A DNA stretch of 64,000 nt from Paenibacillus sp. JNUCC-31 (GCF_014844075.1 NZ_CP062165.1:992001-1056000); one strand, 5' to 3'. Shown: positions 32,898 to 41,781, counted from the stretch's first letter. Made by a program: numbers and translations. Notes: a model not told the origin generated them from the sequence alone.

Positions 32898-34046
32898 CTA
32901 ACCCACGTTAGGAATGGCCTGTTGTCGAAGCAACGGCAAAGTAACCTCAAACTTCGTACCTTTCCCTTCCACGCTCTCTACCGAAATTTGGCCATTCATC
33001 AGTTCAAGCAGCTCTTTGCATATGGTGAGCCCCAGTCCAGAGCCGCCAAATTTCCGTGAATGAGAGACATCAGTCTGAGTAAAAGCTTCAAACAAATGAT
33101 TGATCTGAGTATCCGGAATGCCGATCCCTGTGTCACGTATAGTGAACACTAAGGTAACCATATCCCCGCGAAACTCTTCCACATCCATCTGTAATTGCAC
33201 TTCACCATGTTCCGTAAATTTGATGGCGTTACTAAGCAGGTTATCCAACACTTGCCGAAGACGAAGAGGATCTCCTGTGAGTACGTCAGGAAGATTCAGG
33301 TCTGCGTGACAGAGCAAGCGGATTTGTTTATTCTGCGCGGCAGGTTCATGTGTCTTGATGATCTGTTGTACCAGTTTCAACGGTTGAAATTCAATTTGTT
33401 CCAACATCATTTTCCCTCGGCCCAGCTTAGCCATATCGAGACTGTTGTTGACAATATTTAGAAGGGCTTCACCTGACTCACGTGCCAGCTCCAAATATTC
33501 CTTTTGCTCATCGCTGCTTTCACCCATACTAATAAGTTCGATCATTCCCATAATTCCGTTCAGGGGTGTGCGAAGCTCATGGTTCAATTTGCCGATGAAT
33601 TCCAATTGTCCCCTGCTGTTCATTTCTGCCAGTGACGCAGCCATTTGCAGCTGCTGTTCAGCATATTTCCGTTCTGAAATATCGTATTGAATCCCTACAA
33701 AAAAGAGACATTCTCCTGATTCATTGAAGATGGGATCGATATTTAGTTCATTCCAGAACTTCTGTCCATTTTTCGTATAATTCAAGATGTCAATCTTCAT
33801 GGAGTGTTGCTTTTCCAACGCTTCGCGAATCTGCTTTACGGTGTCCGTGTCTGTCTCCGGCCCCTGAAGGAACCGACAGTTTTGTCCAATTGACTCCTCC
33901 GCACTGTATCCGGTCAATTGAGTAAAATACTCATTTACAAAAATCAGTGGAAATTCAGGCAAGGTTGCATCGACTACGGTCACGGAAGATTTAATTTTAG
34001 AGATGATAAACTCCCATTGAATAGCGAGTTGATTGTATTTGGTCAT
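32898..34046 (-). CDS. LOV-domain sensor histidine kinase (putative blue-light receptor)
   Basis: 382 residues, no membrane span. The N-terminal PAS is a LOV domain: [13 protein letters not shown] near 54-66 carries the canonical N-C-R-F-L-Q with the photoactive Cys57, plus [17 protein letters not shown] and [13 protein letters not shown] (flavin-binding Gln/Asn region). A DHp helix with [11 protein letters not shown] (His156) follows, then HATPase with [21 protein letters not shown] and GSGLGLTIC boxes. Blue light would form a flavin-Cys adduct and switch kinase activity. No response regulator lies beside it, so the partner is elsewhere. Single gene with its own terminator. Confidence 0.92.
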   Translation of the reverse strand: MTKYNQLAIQWEFIISKIKSSVTVVDATLPEFPLIFVNEYFTQLTGYSAEESIGQNCRFLQGPETDTDTVKQIREALEKQHSMKIDILNYTKNGQKFWNELNIDPIFNESGECLFFVGIQYDISERKYAEQQLQMAASLAEMNSRGQLEFIGKLNHELRTPLNGIMGMIELISMGESSDEQKEYLELARESGEALLNIVNNSLDMAKLGRGKMMLEQIEFQPLKLVQQIIKTHEPAAQNKQIRLLCHADLNLPDVLTGDPLRLRQVLDNLLSNAIKFTEHGEVQLQMDVEEFRGDMVTLVFTIRDTGIGIPDTQINHLFEAFTQTDVSHSRKFGGSGLGLTICKELLELMNGQISVESVEGKGTKFEVTLPLLRQQAIPNVG

Positions 34047-34238
34047 GCGTCCTCCTTCATCTCACCAATCTTTAGTGTTCATGTTCCGAATGAAGCTATA
34101 GATTAACCCGATGGTATGTGATTATATAATGACAATATAATTAATTGTAACATAGTTATTCAATTCATGTGTTCCTTGGGTAATGTCTGTTAAATAACAT
34201 TTACAACAAAACTTATCATGTCATCAGGAGGGAGCCTC

Positions 34239-34307
34239 ATGAAATTTCTGTTAATCGTCATTATTCTTATTTTGATTGTTTTCTTCTTCACGAGACGTAA
34301 GCGTTAA
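34239..34307 (+). CDS. Membrane micro-protein (22 aa)
   Basis: AGGAGGGAGCCTC before ATG 34239 is a strong ribosome site; the frame is MKFLLIVIILILIVFFFTRR plus two residues. It is one hydrophobic helix with a basic tail, the shape of the sporulation- or stress-type membrane peptides of Bacillales. Too short for homology judgement, but ribosome site, start and composition agree. Confidence 0.55.
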   Translation: MKFLLIVIILILIVFFFTRRKR

Positions 34308-34347
34308 TTTTGAGCCGGTCATGTACAATGAGGAAGGAAGATCGGGT

Positions 34348-34536
34348 ATGAAAACCCTCTTTTTTATATTCATGACACTTTGTATCATCAATCTCTGCTT
34401 TCCGAAATTCGGCTGGTACCTGCGCTACGGCTGGATTTCCCGGGGCGAAACGGAGCCTAGCCCTCCTTATATGGCTATAACCAGAATGACCAGTCTGTTG
34501 ATGCTGCTTGTTGCTTTTACACTCGTTGTGGCTTGA
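34348..34536 (+). CDS. Small DUF6199-like membrane protein (62 aa)
   Basis: ATG at 34348 after GAGGAAGGAAG. Two hydrophobic spans: FFIFMTLCIINLCF at residues 5-18 and MTSLLMLLVAFTLVVA at the C-terminus. The loop (PKFGWYLRYGWISRGETEPS) with W-Y-L-R-Y-G-W is what I recall of DUF6199 proteins. Function unknown. A terminator follows immediately. Confidence 0.65.
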   Translation: MKTLFFIFMTLCIINLCFPKFGWYLRYGWISRGETEPSPPYMAITRMTSLLMLLVAFTLVVA

Positions 34537-34555
34537 ATCATAGGAATGAGAGCAT

Positions 34556-34583
34556 GGCTGTCCTCTTGGACAGCCCTTTTTTG
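34556..34583 (+). terminator. Intrinsic terminator
   Basis: GGCTGTCC-TCTT-GGACAGCC followed by CTTTTTT. Confidence 0.85.
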
Positions 34584-34680
34584 GTACTTCAATGATGGGA
34601 AAATGACAACTTTGTTTGTGGTGCATTCACAACGGTACTCGTAATATATACTTATCGTTGTGTGGAAAGGACACCTAAGC

Positions 34681-35907
34681 ATGAACATCGCATTTTATCC
34701 ATACTGGGCTGCCAAAACGCTGCTCTCTCTCATTAATGTCATATATATCATGGTTATTACAACCTTTATTTACGGACAGACCGGGTCGGTCCTGTATGCT
34801 GCACTGTTTCCATTTATTCAAATGACCGCACGTATCGTGGCAGGACTTACTGCTCCATTGCTTGTGAACCGTTTTGCATTCTCCCGGCTTATCCTGAGTA
34901 TTCCTTTAACCAAAACGTTACTGATCACCGGAATCGCCATTGCCTTTACCGATCTCACTGCTCATATCCCTCTCCTTCTCGTAGGAGTGGCGATTCTGTC
35001 GTTTATGGACGGATGGGAATCTCCGCTGTTAAACACCTTAACACCGCGGTTAGTTCAAGGAGAAGATCTCGTAAAAGCGAATAGCCTGCTCTCTTTCTCC
35101 AAACAGACGGTGACTATCATCGGTTATGCGATGACAGGATTCATCGTGATGCACTGGGGAGCTTCACAGACATTCTGGGCGGCTGCAACCTTGTCATGGG
35201 TCGTACTGCTTCTAATGAGTATGATTAGCTCGCTGACCCGCGACAATCAGGAACAAATAGAGAAATCCGCATCCAAACGGGATGCGCTGCGGGAAGGCTG
35301 GATTATGCTTTGGAAAAATCGGTCCCTGCGACTGATTACATTCATGGATCTGGTTGAAGGTCTGGCCGGCTCCATCTGGATCGGTGCGATCACGCTTGCT
35401 TTTGTGAAAGAAGCTCTCGGCCAAGAAGAAGGTTGGTGGGGGCTTATCAACTCCAGTTATGCTGCGGGTACCATTCTTGGAGGTGTTGTGGCTATCGTAC
35501 TGGCGACTCGCATACAAAGACATCTGATCTCCAGCATGGCCATCGGTTCTCTTGTATTCAGCCTGCTGACCGTCATTTACGGCTTGAATAGCCTTCCTTG
35601 GCTTGCTCTGGTGCTGTGCGTACTTATGGGTCCCGCTTACCAGATTCGTGATGTCGCTCAGCAAACGGCTTTTCAGAGCAGTGTGCCTGTCGAATCCCTC
35701 TCCAAGGTATACGCGGCACATCAAATCATCCTATCTACTGCCATGAGCCTATCTACAGTCATTTTCGGTCTTATTGCGGATCAGCTTGGGGTTCGACTGG
35801 TATATGTGATTGGCGGGGCTCTGCTTATGGTGTCAGCGCTTTGCTCTTTCTCGTTAAACCGAGTTAAACGAAGTAAGGATACGACAACACACTCGCATAA
35901 TTCTTGA
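34681..35907 (+). CDS. MFS-family transporter
   Basis: 408 residues with about twelve membrane spans; ATG 34681 has GAAAGGAC eight nt upstream. Motifs: the first span region FYPYWAAKTLLSLINVIYIM, the short loop-type LFPFIQMTARIVAGL in spans 2-3, and a central cytosolic loop around residue 195-225 rich in charges (NQEQIEKSASKRDALREG) that divides two six-span bundles. It is close to the drug/multidrug efflux MFS group (enterobactin exporter-like), substrate unknown. Single gene. Confidence 0.88.
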   Translation: MNIAFYPYWAAKTLLSLINVIYIMVITTFIYGQTGSVLYAALFPFIQMTARIVAGLTAPLLVNRFAFSRLILSIPLTKTLLITGIAIAFTDLTAHIPLLLVGVAILSFMDGWESPLLNTLTPRLVQGEDLVKANSLLSFSKQTVTIIGYAMTGFIVMHWGASQTFWAAATLSWVVLLLMSMISSLTRDNQEQIEKSASKRDALREGWIMLWKNRSLRLITFMDLVEGLAGSIWIGAITLAFVKEALGQEEGWWGLINSSYAAGTILGGVVAIVLATRIQRHLISSMAIGSLVFSLLTVIYGLNSLPWLALVLCVLMGPAYQIRDVAQQTAFQSSVPVESLSKVYAAHQIILSTAMSLSTVIFGLIADQLGVRLVYVIGGALLMVSALCSFSLNRVKRSKDTTTHSHNS

Positions 35908-35911
35908 TTCA

Positions 35912-35941
35912 AAATAAAAGACGAGCAGTTATCTGCTCGTC
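35912..35941 (-). terminator. Terminator of the DUF1904 gene
   Basis: GACGAGCAG-ATAA-CTGCTCGTC followed on the minus strand by TTTTATTTTG. A second stem (AGCTGC/GCAGCT, about 35945-35972) lies before it. Confidence 0.7.
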
Positions 35942-35981
35942 CCAAGCTGCTTCCGAAACACTTCGGTGCAGCTATTTTTTC

Positions 35982-36311
35982 TCAATCCAAACGATAATCT
36001 GTCAGCGGCTTGCCTTGTTTATAATACAGCGCGGGTGACAGTATATTAAAGAAAATATGCACATCAGGAAGATCTGCTTGTTCCAAAATATCTTGCATGG
36101 ATGATGCAATCCGATTATGAATCTCCTGATCACGCTGGAACATAAGGATCTCTACTGAAGCCGGAGAAGGCGTAAGAGCTTGTACATCATGACGTTCTGC
36201 CTTTACTCTCTCTCGCGGAATATTGGTAATCAAGGCCATCTGTTCCGTAATGCGGGGTACAACTTCCTCCAGTTGGGGTCCTGTGAATCCTTTAAAGCGA
36301 ATAAACGGCAT
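35982..36311 (-). CDS. DUF1904 family protein (tautomerase-like fold)
   Basis: 109 residues. MPFIRFKGFTGPQLEEVVPR with Pro2 in the tautomerase-type position, ITNIPRERVKAERHDV, and the strand SPASVEILMFQRDQEIHNRI match DUF1904, which has the 4-oxalocrotonate-tautomerase-like fold. Enzymatic activity is not established. Single gene. Confidence 0.85.
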   Translation of the reverse strand: MPFIRFKGFTGPQLEEVVPRITEQMALITNIPRERVKAERHDVQALTPSPASVEILMFQRDQEIHNRIASSMQDILEQADLPDVHIFFNILSPALYYKQGKPLTDYRLD

Positions 36312-36476
36312 TGCTATCCCTTCAATCTATGTTATTAGTCTCTTATGTGATTTTAAGCACATTGTTTTCGGTTGTCAAATGAAAGCTCGTTGCTGCTCAT
36401 CTGATTCACACAGGAAAGCCCCGCCGAAATTTCAGCGGAGCTTTGTTTAACCATCCTTTTCTTAACTAGATCCGAC

Positions 36477-36602
36477 TCAGCACCAGAAAGATTTCGTGAT
36501 GATAACGAGCAGGATGAAGAGTACCAGAATTGCGGCAGTAGAAGTACACATACCGTTTCCAATTCCTCCAACATTATTACAACCGTATCCAACTTCACTC
36601 AT
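36477..36602 (-). CDS. YjcZ-family spore protein (41 aa), copy 2
   Basis: ATG 36602 after GGAGGCC; MSEVGYGCNNVGGIGNGMCT followed by STAAILVLFILLVIITKSF. The hydrophobic half differs from copy 1 (25130-25255) only at a few positions, while the Gly/Tyr head has gained Cys and Asn. Same length as copy 1. Family known from spore coats. A weak hairpin at 36415-36444 may serve as terminator. Confidence 0.8.
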   Translation of the reverse strand: MSEVGYGCNNVGGIGNGMCTSTAAILVLFILLVIITKSFWC

Positions 36603-36719
36603 TTCATTTGGCCTCCTTTGAATTTCAAGGTATGCCATAACATATGCGCTATCCATCCAAATGACCGGGCGCTTTGGCAAGCTCGCCAGCCCATTTCATG
36701 GCCATTTCTTGCCGTTGTG

Positions 36720-37394
36720 CTATAAGGAAGGAGTTACTTGAAAATTCACCCGTCTTGGTTCCGCTCCATGAGGCGCACCCGTTACTTCCCCCTTGTTCAG
36801 AACGATTAATCGTGTCCTGGTATCGTTCTTGGCTTCCAGAACCAATCCTCCGTCAGGAGCGATACAATAAGCGATCGGGATTGAAATTGCACTGTCACGA
36901 TACGAGCCGTCCGCGTGGCTGGTACCCATAACGATACATTGATTTTGTAATGAAATCTGTCGTGCCTTTTCGATCCATTCCGCATACTGCTCCTCACTGA
37001 ACATCCCCACACCAATCGAATGCATAATGATATCCACTTTTCCTATATTTTCATTGCGAAAACCTTGCTGCACCAATTCGTCGCATAATAAAGTACTTAT
37101 GATCCAATCCTGCTCCTGAACGACCTCAGCAGGTGTATACTTCGCCTTTTCCAGTATAGTCTCTCCTGCCTTATTAATAATGATTGAGCGATCCTTGGGA
37201 CGTTCATCCAATCTGCGATGACCTGATACAATCATCGTTCCGTATGCAGCCGCCAGACGGCTCGCCTCGTCTACGTTCTGATTCAGATACCCTTCCGGGA
37301 AAAATAACAGATCTGCTTCCGGATGTTGGTTTAACTCCGTTTCCAATTGTAACAGTTGTTGCTCCAGCTTGGGTTGTCCAATAATAATCTTCAA
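36720..37394 (-). CDS. Carbon-nitrogen hydrolase (nitrilase superfamily)
   Basis: 224 residues, slightly short. The catalytic triad is visible: E34 in LLFFPEGYLNQ, K85 in LEKAKYTP and C104 in STLLCDELV. Family enzymes hydrolyse amides or nitriles by a cysteine thioester; the substrate is not predictable. TTG start at 37394 is supported by GGGGGA six nt upstream. A hairpin terminator lies just upstream at 37418-37456, so it has its own promoter or relies on read-through. Confidence 0.88.
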   Translation of the reverse strand: MKIIIGQPKLEQQLLQLETELNQHPEADLLFFPEGYLNQNVDEASRLAAAYGTMIVSGHRRLDERPKDRSIIINKAGETILEKAKYTPAEVVQEQDWIISTLLCDELVQQGFRNENIGKVDIIMHSIGVGMFSEEQYAEWIEKARQISLQNQCIVMGTSHADGSYRDSAISIPIAYCIAPDGGLVLEAKNDTRTRLIVLNKGEVTGAPHGAEPRRVNFQVTPSL

Positions 37395-37417
37395 CGTTCA
37401 TCCCCCATTCATTAATA

Positions 37418-37456
37418 AAAGCCGGTTCGTACCTGAATCAGGTACGAAACCGGCTT
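37418..37456 (-). terminator. Hairpin between the 55-aa protein gene and the nitrilase gene
   Basis: AAGCCGGTTTCGTACCTGA / TCAGGTACGAACCGGC nearly perfect stem, followed by TTTTATT on the minus strand. Confidence 0.75.
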
Positions 37457-37563
37457 AAAGGTTGTACAGGCAGTTTTTCTGCCCCTTGCACTCGCTTCAA
37501 GAGTAACTGACTTCACGTATCGCTCAGTGAGACAATTACCTTTACAGTTCAGATCGTATGTAA

Positions 37564-37731
37564 TTAGGCATTTCTGTGTTCAATTCTATCATAAAGCTCC
37601 TGCCCATCATAGCCACGATCTGTAGCTACATCCTTCGCAAAAAGTGCGCTATCCGCATTCCCGGACAACATCCCCCACGCCCCCAATACCCACGCAAATG
37701 GATATAGCAAAATAGTCAGAACCTTCTTCAT
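37564..37731 (-). CDS. Small membrane protein (55 aa)
   Basis: ATG 37731 follows GGGGG by eight nt. MKKVLTILLYPFAWVLGAWG then MLSGNADSALFAKDVATDRG: one hydrophobic span then a polar tail with YDGQELYDRI. It looks like a short membrane peptide; no family recognised. Single gene ended by the hairpin at 37418-37456. Confidence 0.6.
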   Translation of the reverse strand: MKKVLTILLYPFAWVLGAWGMLSGNADSALFAKDVATDRGYDGQELYDRIEHRNA

Positions 37732-37819
37732 ATACTGAACCCCCTATTCCTTTTGTCGGAAATTAACGTATGATTATCCCATTAATACGTTAATTAGAGA
37801 AGAAGATTTCAAGTAAATA

Positions 37820-39370
37820 TCACTCAAAGCTTCTCAGCAAAGCCATCGCTTCTTCATGATCAGGTTCCAAAGCCAGAACTTTCCGGGTGTACGCCAGCGT
37901 CTCTTCTTCCAATTCAAGTTCATAACAACACACGGCCAAGTCATAAAGTACAGCCGTATTCCGTTTCCTTGCATCCGTGTTCAACGAAAGCTCGAGAAAC
38001 CGCTTGGCATCTTCATACATATACATCTCATACAATAATTGTCCTGCCAGAAAGGCCACGTCTCCTTGATGCTTCATTACATAGTAAGAAGACCACATGG
38101 TGTGGATTCCATGCTGAATATCAAGCATCTCTTCATCACTTGCTTCAGGGAGAAGATTAGAGATTCGGTTAGCACTATGAATCAAGAACTCTGCATCATA
38201 TCCGCCGAGACGCCAAAACGGTAAAATCTGCTTTAGTTGCATCGTGCCAACCTGTTGATCCATCCACTCTTTTATACTGAAAAAGTCATCTGGTCCAAAG
38301 CGTTCAACAGATCGATGGTAAGCGAGCCGTGTATTCACATACGCCATCGGTTCGTCCACCATTAACATATATCCAACATTCAGATCCTTGTAGTGATGTG
38401 TTGTGAAACGAGTCTGCGCCCCTTGGCTTTCCAATATATATTGAATTCCATGATAATTAGCCGTCAAAGAAAAACTCCCATGAAGAACGAATTCAGGAGG
38501 CTCGGCAAACTTCCAGTTGTCCAATCGGTGATCTCCTTTATCCGCCGTAATTAACACATATCCAGACTCCGACAGCCTGTTTAATCGCTCAAGACAGGAC
38601 AGACCGATCGCCGGGAACAGGATGTGCGAATCTTCCAGTTCTTCCTTGTACAATTCAATTAGTTCCTGATACGGGTAATCCTCTTCACTGTATTCAGGTG
38701 CGCGACGGTACTCATAACTCAGTGTCATGTTCTCCAGCAATTGAGCAGGTTCAGGGTATGTAGAGGGATCTGGCGATTGAAGGAGTATGTCACACTCATA
38801 GATCTCACCCTCACTGATGTAAATCAACTCCTGAGGAATACTGTCAAAAAAGTAATTCGCAATCAATAGCAAGGGCTGCTTCAGATCACCTGGCCGGATA
38901 ACCGTGCCCGCTACCACCAGATTCAGTACCGTATCCTGTATGGCGTCAAAGCGTGCAAAATCCAGTATCCCTTGTTGAATAAAAGATTGCATGGAAGGAT
39001 GCTCTTTCCACCCCATTACATTATTCTCTACCAGATCAGTCATTACATATCGAAAAGCAGGTAACTCCACCCCTGCAAAATCCTTTAACTCCATCAGTTT
39101 AATTAGGATCTGGTGCGCCAAACGTCCTACGCCCGCTCCAAGTTCGAGAATGGTCACCGTCTCAGTGGTCTGTCCCTTGCTCGCGAGGTCCTGAAGAAAA
39201 CCAAAAATCATCTCGGCATACGCTGTGGCAATCATCGGATTACTCGTAATATATTGCGGTACCTGATTATCCATCCAGGCGCGTAACCCCTTCTGTTCAT
39301 AATAGGCTCGCTGCCAATCCCACACAGGGGCTTCACTGAAGCGGTATCGCTGTCCTTCATTTTGCATCAT
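37820..39370 (-). CDS. SAM-dependent methyltransferase (MidA/NDUFAF7-like) with C-terminal TPR-like region
   Basis: 516 residues. VTILELGAGVGRLAHQILIK near residue 68-87 is the class I SAM-binding loop; YVMTDLVENNV is motif II and LLLIANYFFDSIPQELIY is the N-x-x-x-D-S/MidA-like motif. The C-terminal part, from about 430, is helical with AFLAGQLLYEMYMYEDAKRF and YDLAVCCYELELEEETLAYT: two TPR units. The middle (150-420) is unfamiliar. The enzyme may modify an Arg or a small molecule; target unknown. No clear ribosome site at ATG 39370. Confidence 0.78.
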   Translation of the reverse strand: MMQNEGQRYRFSEAPVWDWQRAYYEQKGLRAWMDNQVPQYITSNPMIATAYAEMIFGFLQDLASKGQTTETVTILELGAGVGRLAHQILIKLMELKDFAGVELPAFRYVMTDLVENNVMGWKEHPSMQSFIQQGILDFARFDAIQDTVLNLVVAGTVIRPGDLKQPLLLIANYFFDSIPQELIYISEGEIYECDILLQSPDPSTYPEPAQLLENMTLSYEYRRAPEYSEEDYPYQELIELYKEELEDSHILFPAIGLSCLERLNRLSESGYVLITADKGDHRLDNWKFAEPPEFVLHGSFSLTANYHGIQYILESQGAQTRFTTHHYKDLNVGYMLMVDEPMAYVNTRLAYHRSVERFGPDDFFSIKEWMDQQVGTMQLKQILPFWRLGGYDAEFLIHSANRISNLLPEASDEEMLDIQHGIHTMWSSYYVMKHQGDVAFLAGQLLYEMYMYEDAKRFLELSLNTDARKRNTAVLYDLAVCCYELELEEETLAYTRKVLALEPDHEEAMALLRSFE

Positions 39371-39519
39371 GAATTGTAAACCTGCTTTCCATTCAAAATT
39401 TCATCGGCCTCTTGGACTTTCCGTTTCTCACCCTTACAGACCGTTCCCTTCATCTCTAACGCATTATATCACAAACGATGCCAGATCCATGAAAGTGCTA
39501 TATGTACTCTCATCATTAG
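39371..39519. other. Intergenic stretch, promoter side of the methyltransferase gene
   Basis: No gene is seen; the terminator of the BNR gene follows at 39520. Confidence 0.4.
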
Positions 39520-39547
39520 AAAAAAAACCTGCCTTTCCCAAGGCAGG
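39520..39547 (-). terminator. Terminator of the BNR-propeller gene
   Basis: CCTGCCTT-GGGA-AAGGCAGG followed by eight T on the minus strand. Confidence 0.85.
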
Positions 39548-39614
39548 ATGGTAAACGATCCGTTAATAGGTTAATGTTTGATCTGTAACGAGGCTGAGAG
39601 CCAGGAGAATAGCT

Positions 39615-39722
39615 CTAAACGTCAGTCCGAATCACGGCTCCATCAAAGTTCTCAGGGCCTACACGGATCGCTCCCAGCAAGTTAGAGCTGATGAACGCCG
39701 TATATGTTAATTGAGGGGTCAA
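39615..39722 (-). pseudogene. Coding-like tail in a shifted frame after the BNR-propeller gene
   Basis: Directly after the BNR stop, the -1 frame reads 35 residues from a TTG that overlaps the stop: LTPQLTYTAFISSNLLGAIR then VGPENFDGAVIRTDV, ending in TAG. It looks like a strand-rich protein end rather than random translation. It may be a small separate gene or a former C-terminal piece lost by a frameshift. Confidence 0.35.
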
Positions 39723-40951
39723 TTTCCAAAATAAACATCTAGTTTGCCAGTCGGCGGAGTGGTTGCCATCCAAACTGCAGCCAAATTATCGGGTGCATAC
39801 GTGGTAGCGGTGATATAATCACCAATTAATACTGTAGGCATCGGGGAATTACCGTTGGGATTAAACGAAGTGGTCGTAAGTCTGCGATTGGTAAAGGTAG
39901 CTCCTCCGTCAAATGATTCAGCAACATACACATCTAAAAGGAACCCGTTAATTTGATTAGAATAATAAATAACCCTTACAGTTCCCGTGAATGGCGAAAC
40001 CGTAATGGAGGGGAAGAAATTTTGCGAACCAGCGGGTGCTCCGGTAATGCTAACGGGAACTGACCATAGAAGCCCATCCGATGATTTGCACAAGAATATG
40101 TCGGTGTAGCCATTCCGGGCATCATTCCAGGTTGCATAGACAGAACCACTATTGGCTCCATTCGATATGTCAGCACCCAAACTCAAATTGGTCTGAACTC
40201 GAAAAGCATAATTCGTAACAGGTAAAGGGGATGGCGCAGGTACTACTGAAGAGATGAAAGTGGACTGTCTCTGGACGGGAGGCTGGTAGGAAATCCCTCC
40301 ATCATAGGATATGCGTAATAGTGCCGAAGGGCTGGCAGGGCCAGTGACAATATATCCTGCATAAACTTCGCCTGAAAAACCTACAGTTATTGATGAACGG
40401 TCATGTATCCCTCGCGGATCGGATATTCGGTCAGGTGTCTGCCAGCTTAACCCTTGATCAGTAGATCTTTGGACAAAAATAGAGGAAGCAATCGTTGCAA
40501 GTGGCGTGTAGCCGACATAAGCATTTCCCCTGTATGGACTCCCCGGAGAGCGATCCACTGCGATAAACGGCTCATCATTATGAACGATAGTACCATATCC
40601 CTTGTTCACAAACACGGGAGGCGTCCAGGTCACTCCATCATCCAGGGATGCATAACTGATAATTGTTCCGTCATTATCACCGTTAAATACATGAACTGTC
40701 ACTATGAACGTACTAGGAAATGTGTAATCTATGGTTGGTGCTTCAGCTCCCGCGTATCCGGCAGGCTGCTGCAAAATGGTCGTTGTCCATGTCAGGCCAG
40801 TATCGACAGAACGATATAATCCAATGAGCGTAGGACCTGTACTTGTATCTACTGCAACCGCACACATGATATTCGGAAGCAACTCGTTGGCAGCAATCGA
40901 AGGTTCAAACTGATTTCCACCGAGTGCGCCTGTAATATTTACAACGGGCAA
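39719..40951 (-). CDS. BNR/Asp-box beta-propeller protein (sialidase-like fold)
   Basis: 410 residues from TTG 40951, with GGAGGTG six nt upstream; the in-frame ATG codons lie before that site. At least five Asp-box motifs (S-x-D-x-G-x-T-W) are visible: SVDTGLTWT, SLDDGVTWT, STDQGLSWQ, SYDGGISYQ and SFDGGATFT, plus a degenerate SSDGLLWS. The fold is a sialidase-type six-bladed propeller, but the Arg triad and the Asp/Glu/Tyr of active sialidases are not recognisable. No signal peptide, so it is not obviously exported. Partner of the gene directly upstream, 21 nt away. Confidence 0.75.
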   Translation of the reverse strand: MPVVNITGALGGNQFEPSIAANELLPNIMCAVAVDTSTGPTLIGLYRSVDTGLTWTTTILQQPAGYAGAEAPTIDYTFPSTFIVTVHVFNGDNDGTIISYASLDDGVTWTPPVFVNKGYGTIVHNDEPFIAVDRSPGSPYRGNAYVGYTPLATIASSIFVQRSTDQGLSWQTPDRISDPRGIHDRSSITVGFSGEVYAGYIVTGPASPSALLRISYDGGISYQPPVQRQSTFISSVVPAPSPLPVTNYAFRVQTNLSLGADISNGANSGSVYATWNDARNGYTDIFLCKSSDGLLWSVPVSITGAPAGSQNFFPSITVSPFTGTVRVIYYSNQINGFLLDVYVAESFDGGATFTNRRLTTTSFNPNGNSPMPTVLIGDYITATTYAPDNLAAVWMATTPPTGKLDVYFGN

Positions 40952-40972
40952 GCTACTCACCTCCATCAAAAA

Positions 40973-41341
40973 TTAGGTGATATTCGTAAATCGGTCAATT
41001 AATGTCATTTCAGATTGCAACACCCGTTGAATAATCCCACCTGTAGAATCCACACCGTACACATGAATGATTGTACTCGTAGCGCTAAAGTAGTCCGATT
41101 GAACCTCGTAAAAAGCTGCATTGTTCAAGGCATAAATCAAGGTCCGGGATGCCTGGGGTATGACTTGAAATAAATCGTGCCCGATTGGAATTCTCGCGGT
41201 TTGAGTAGTATCCCACTTAAAAACTTCAATCTCGATATTCACAGGAATATTAAGTGAGTCATTTAAACAAGTCACAAGGACTTGTGTAGCCACATTTCCA
41301 CTCGTTGGTGAATTGTATATCAATCCTGTAGAGTTTGGCAA
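40973..41341 (-). CDS. Hypothetical beta-rich protein (122 aa), partner of the BNR gene
   Basis: TTG start after GGAGGGGTGG (about five nt). The product is rich in strands and polar residues (STGLIYNSPTSGNVATQVLV, VNIEIEVFKWDTTQTARIP, RTLIYALNNAAFYEVQSDYF) and resembles the beta-sandwich small surface proteins seen beside spore or exosporium genes. No signal peptide. The two-gene unit is closed by the terminator at 39520. Surface or spore location is inference. Confidence 0.6.
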   Translation of the reverse strand: MPNSTGLIYNSPTSGNVATQVLVTCLNDSLNIPVNIEIEVFKWDTTQTARIPIGHDLFQVIPQASRTLIYALNNAAFYEVQSDYFSATSTIIHVYGVDSTGGIIQRVLQSEMTLIDRFTNIT

Positions 41342-41542
41342 TTAAACCACCCCTCCTCTTTAAACCGCAGATCCACTACACTATTTGTACGCTTTTTCCG
41401 TTTAAAGTAGTACGAATTCTTTGTAGTAAAAGGGAATACAACAAAAATCCTTACTAGGAACAGCAAGGAATGATTATGCTCATCATTTTCGAACATGTAC
41501 AGGCTTGTTTCGGGCTTAGTGAAATATAGTCTGTAACAATAG
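41342..41542. other. Intergenic stretch before the tRNA genes
   Basis: No gene is seen. Confidence 0.4.
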
Positions 41543-41570
41543 AAAAAAACCCTTGCTGCACAAGGGTTTT
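41543..41570 (-). terminator. Terminator of the tRNA pair
   Basis: AAAACCCTTG/CAAGGGTTTT arms around TGCAG, followed by a T run on the minus strand. Confidence 0.8.
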
Positions 41571-41577
41571 GAGAGAA

Positions 41578-41651
41578 TGGGCCCTACAGGACTCGAACCT
41601 GTGACCAATCGGTTATGAGCCGACCGCTCTAACCAACTGAGCTAAGGGCCC
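41578..41651 (-). tRNA. tRNA-Ile2 (anticodon CAT)
   Basis: 74 nt. Acceptor GGGCCCT/AGGGCCC, D-arm GCTCAGTTGGTTAGAGC, anticodon arm GTCGG-CTCATAA-CCGAT, T-arm ACAGGTTCGAGTCCTGT. CAT can mean Met or Ile2; the GGCTCATAACC core and acceptor are those of Bacillus Ile2, whose C34 is modified to lysidine by TilS. CCA not encoded. Confidence 0.75.
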
Positions 41652-41707
41652 TGAACAAAAATGTATAACGTTCAGATGATGGCTGTGAATCATCCTGTAG
41701 AACTAAA

Positions 41708-41781
<74 letters not shown>

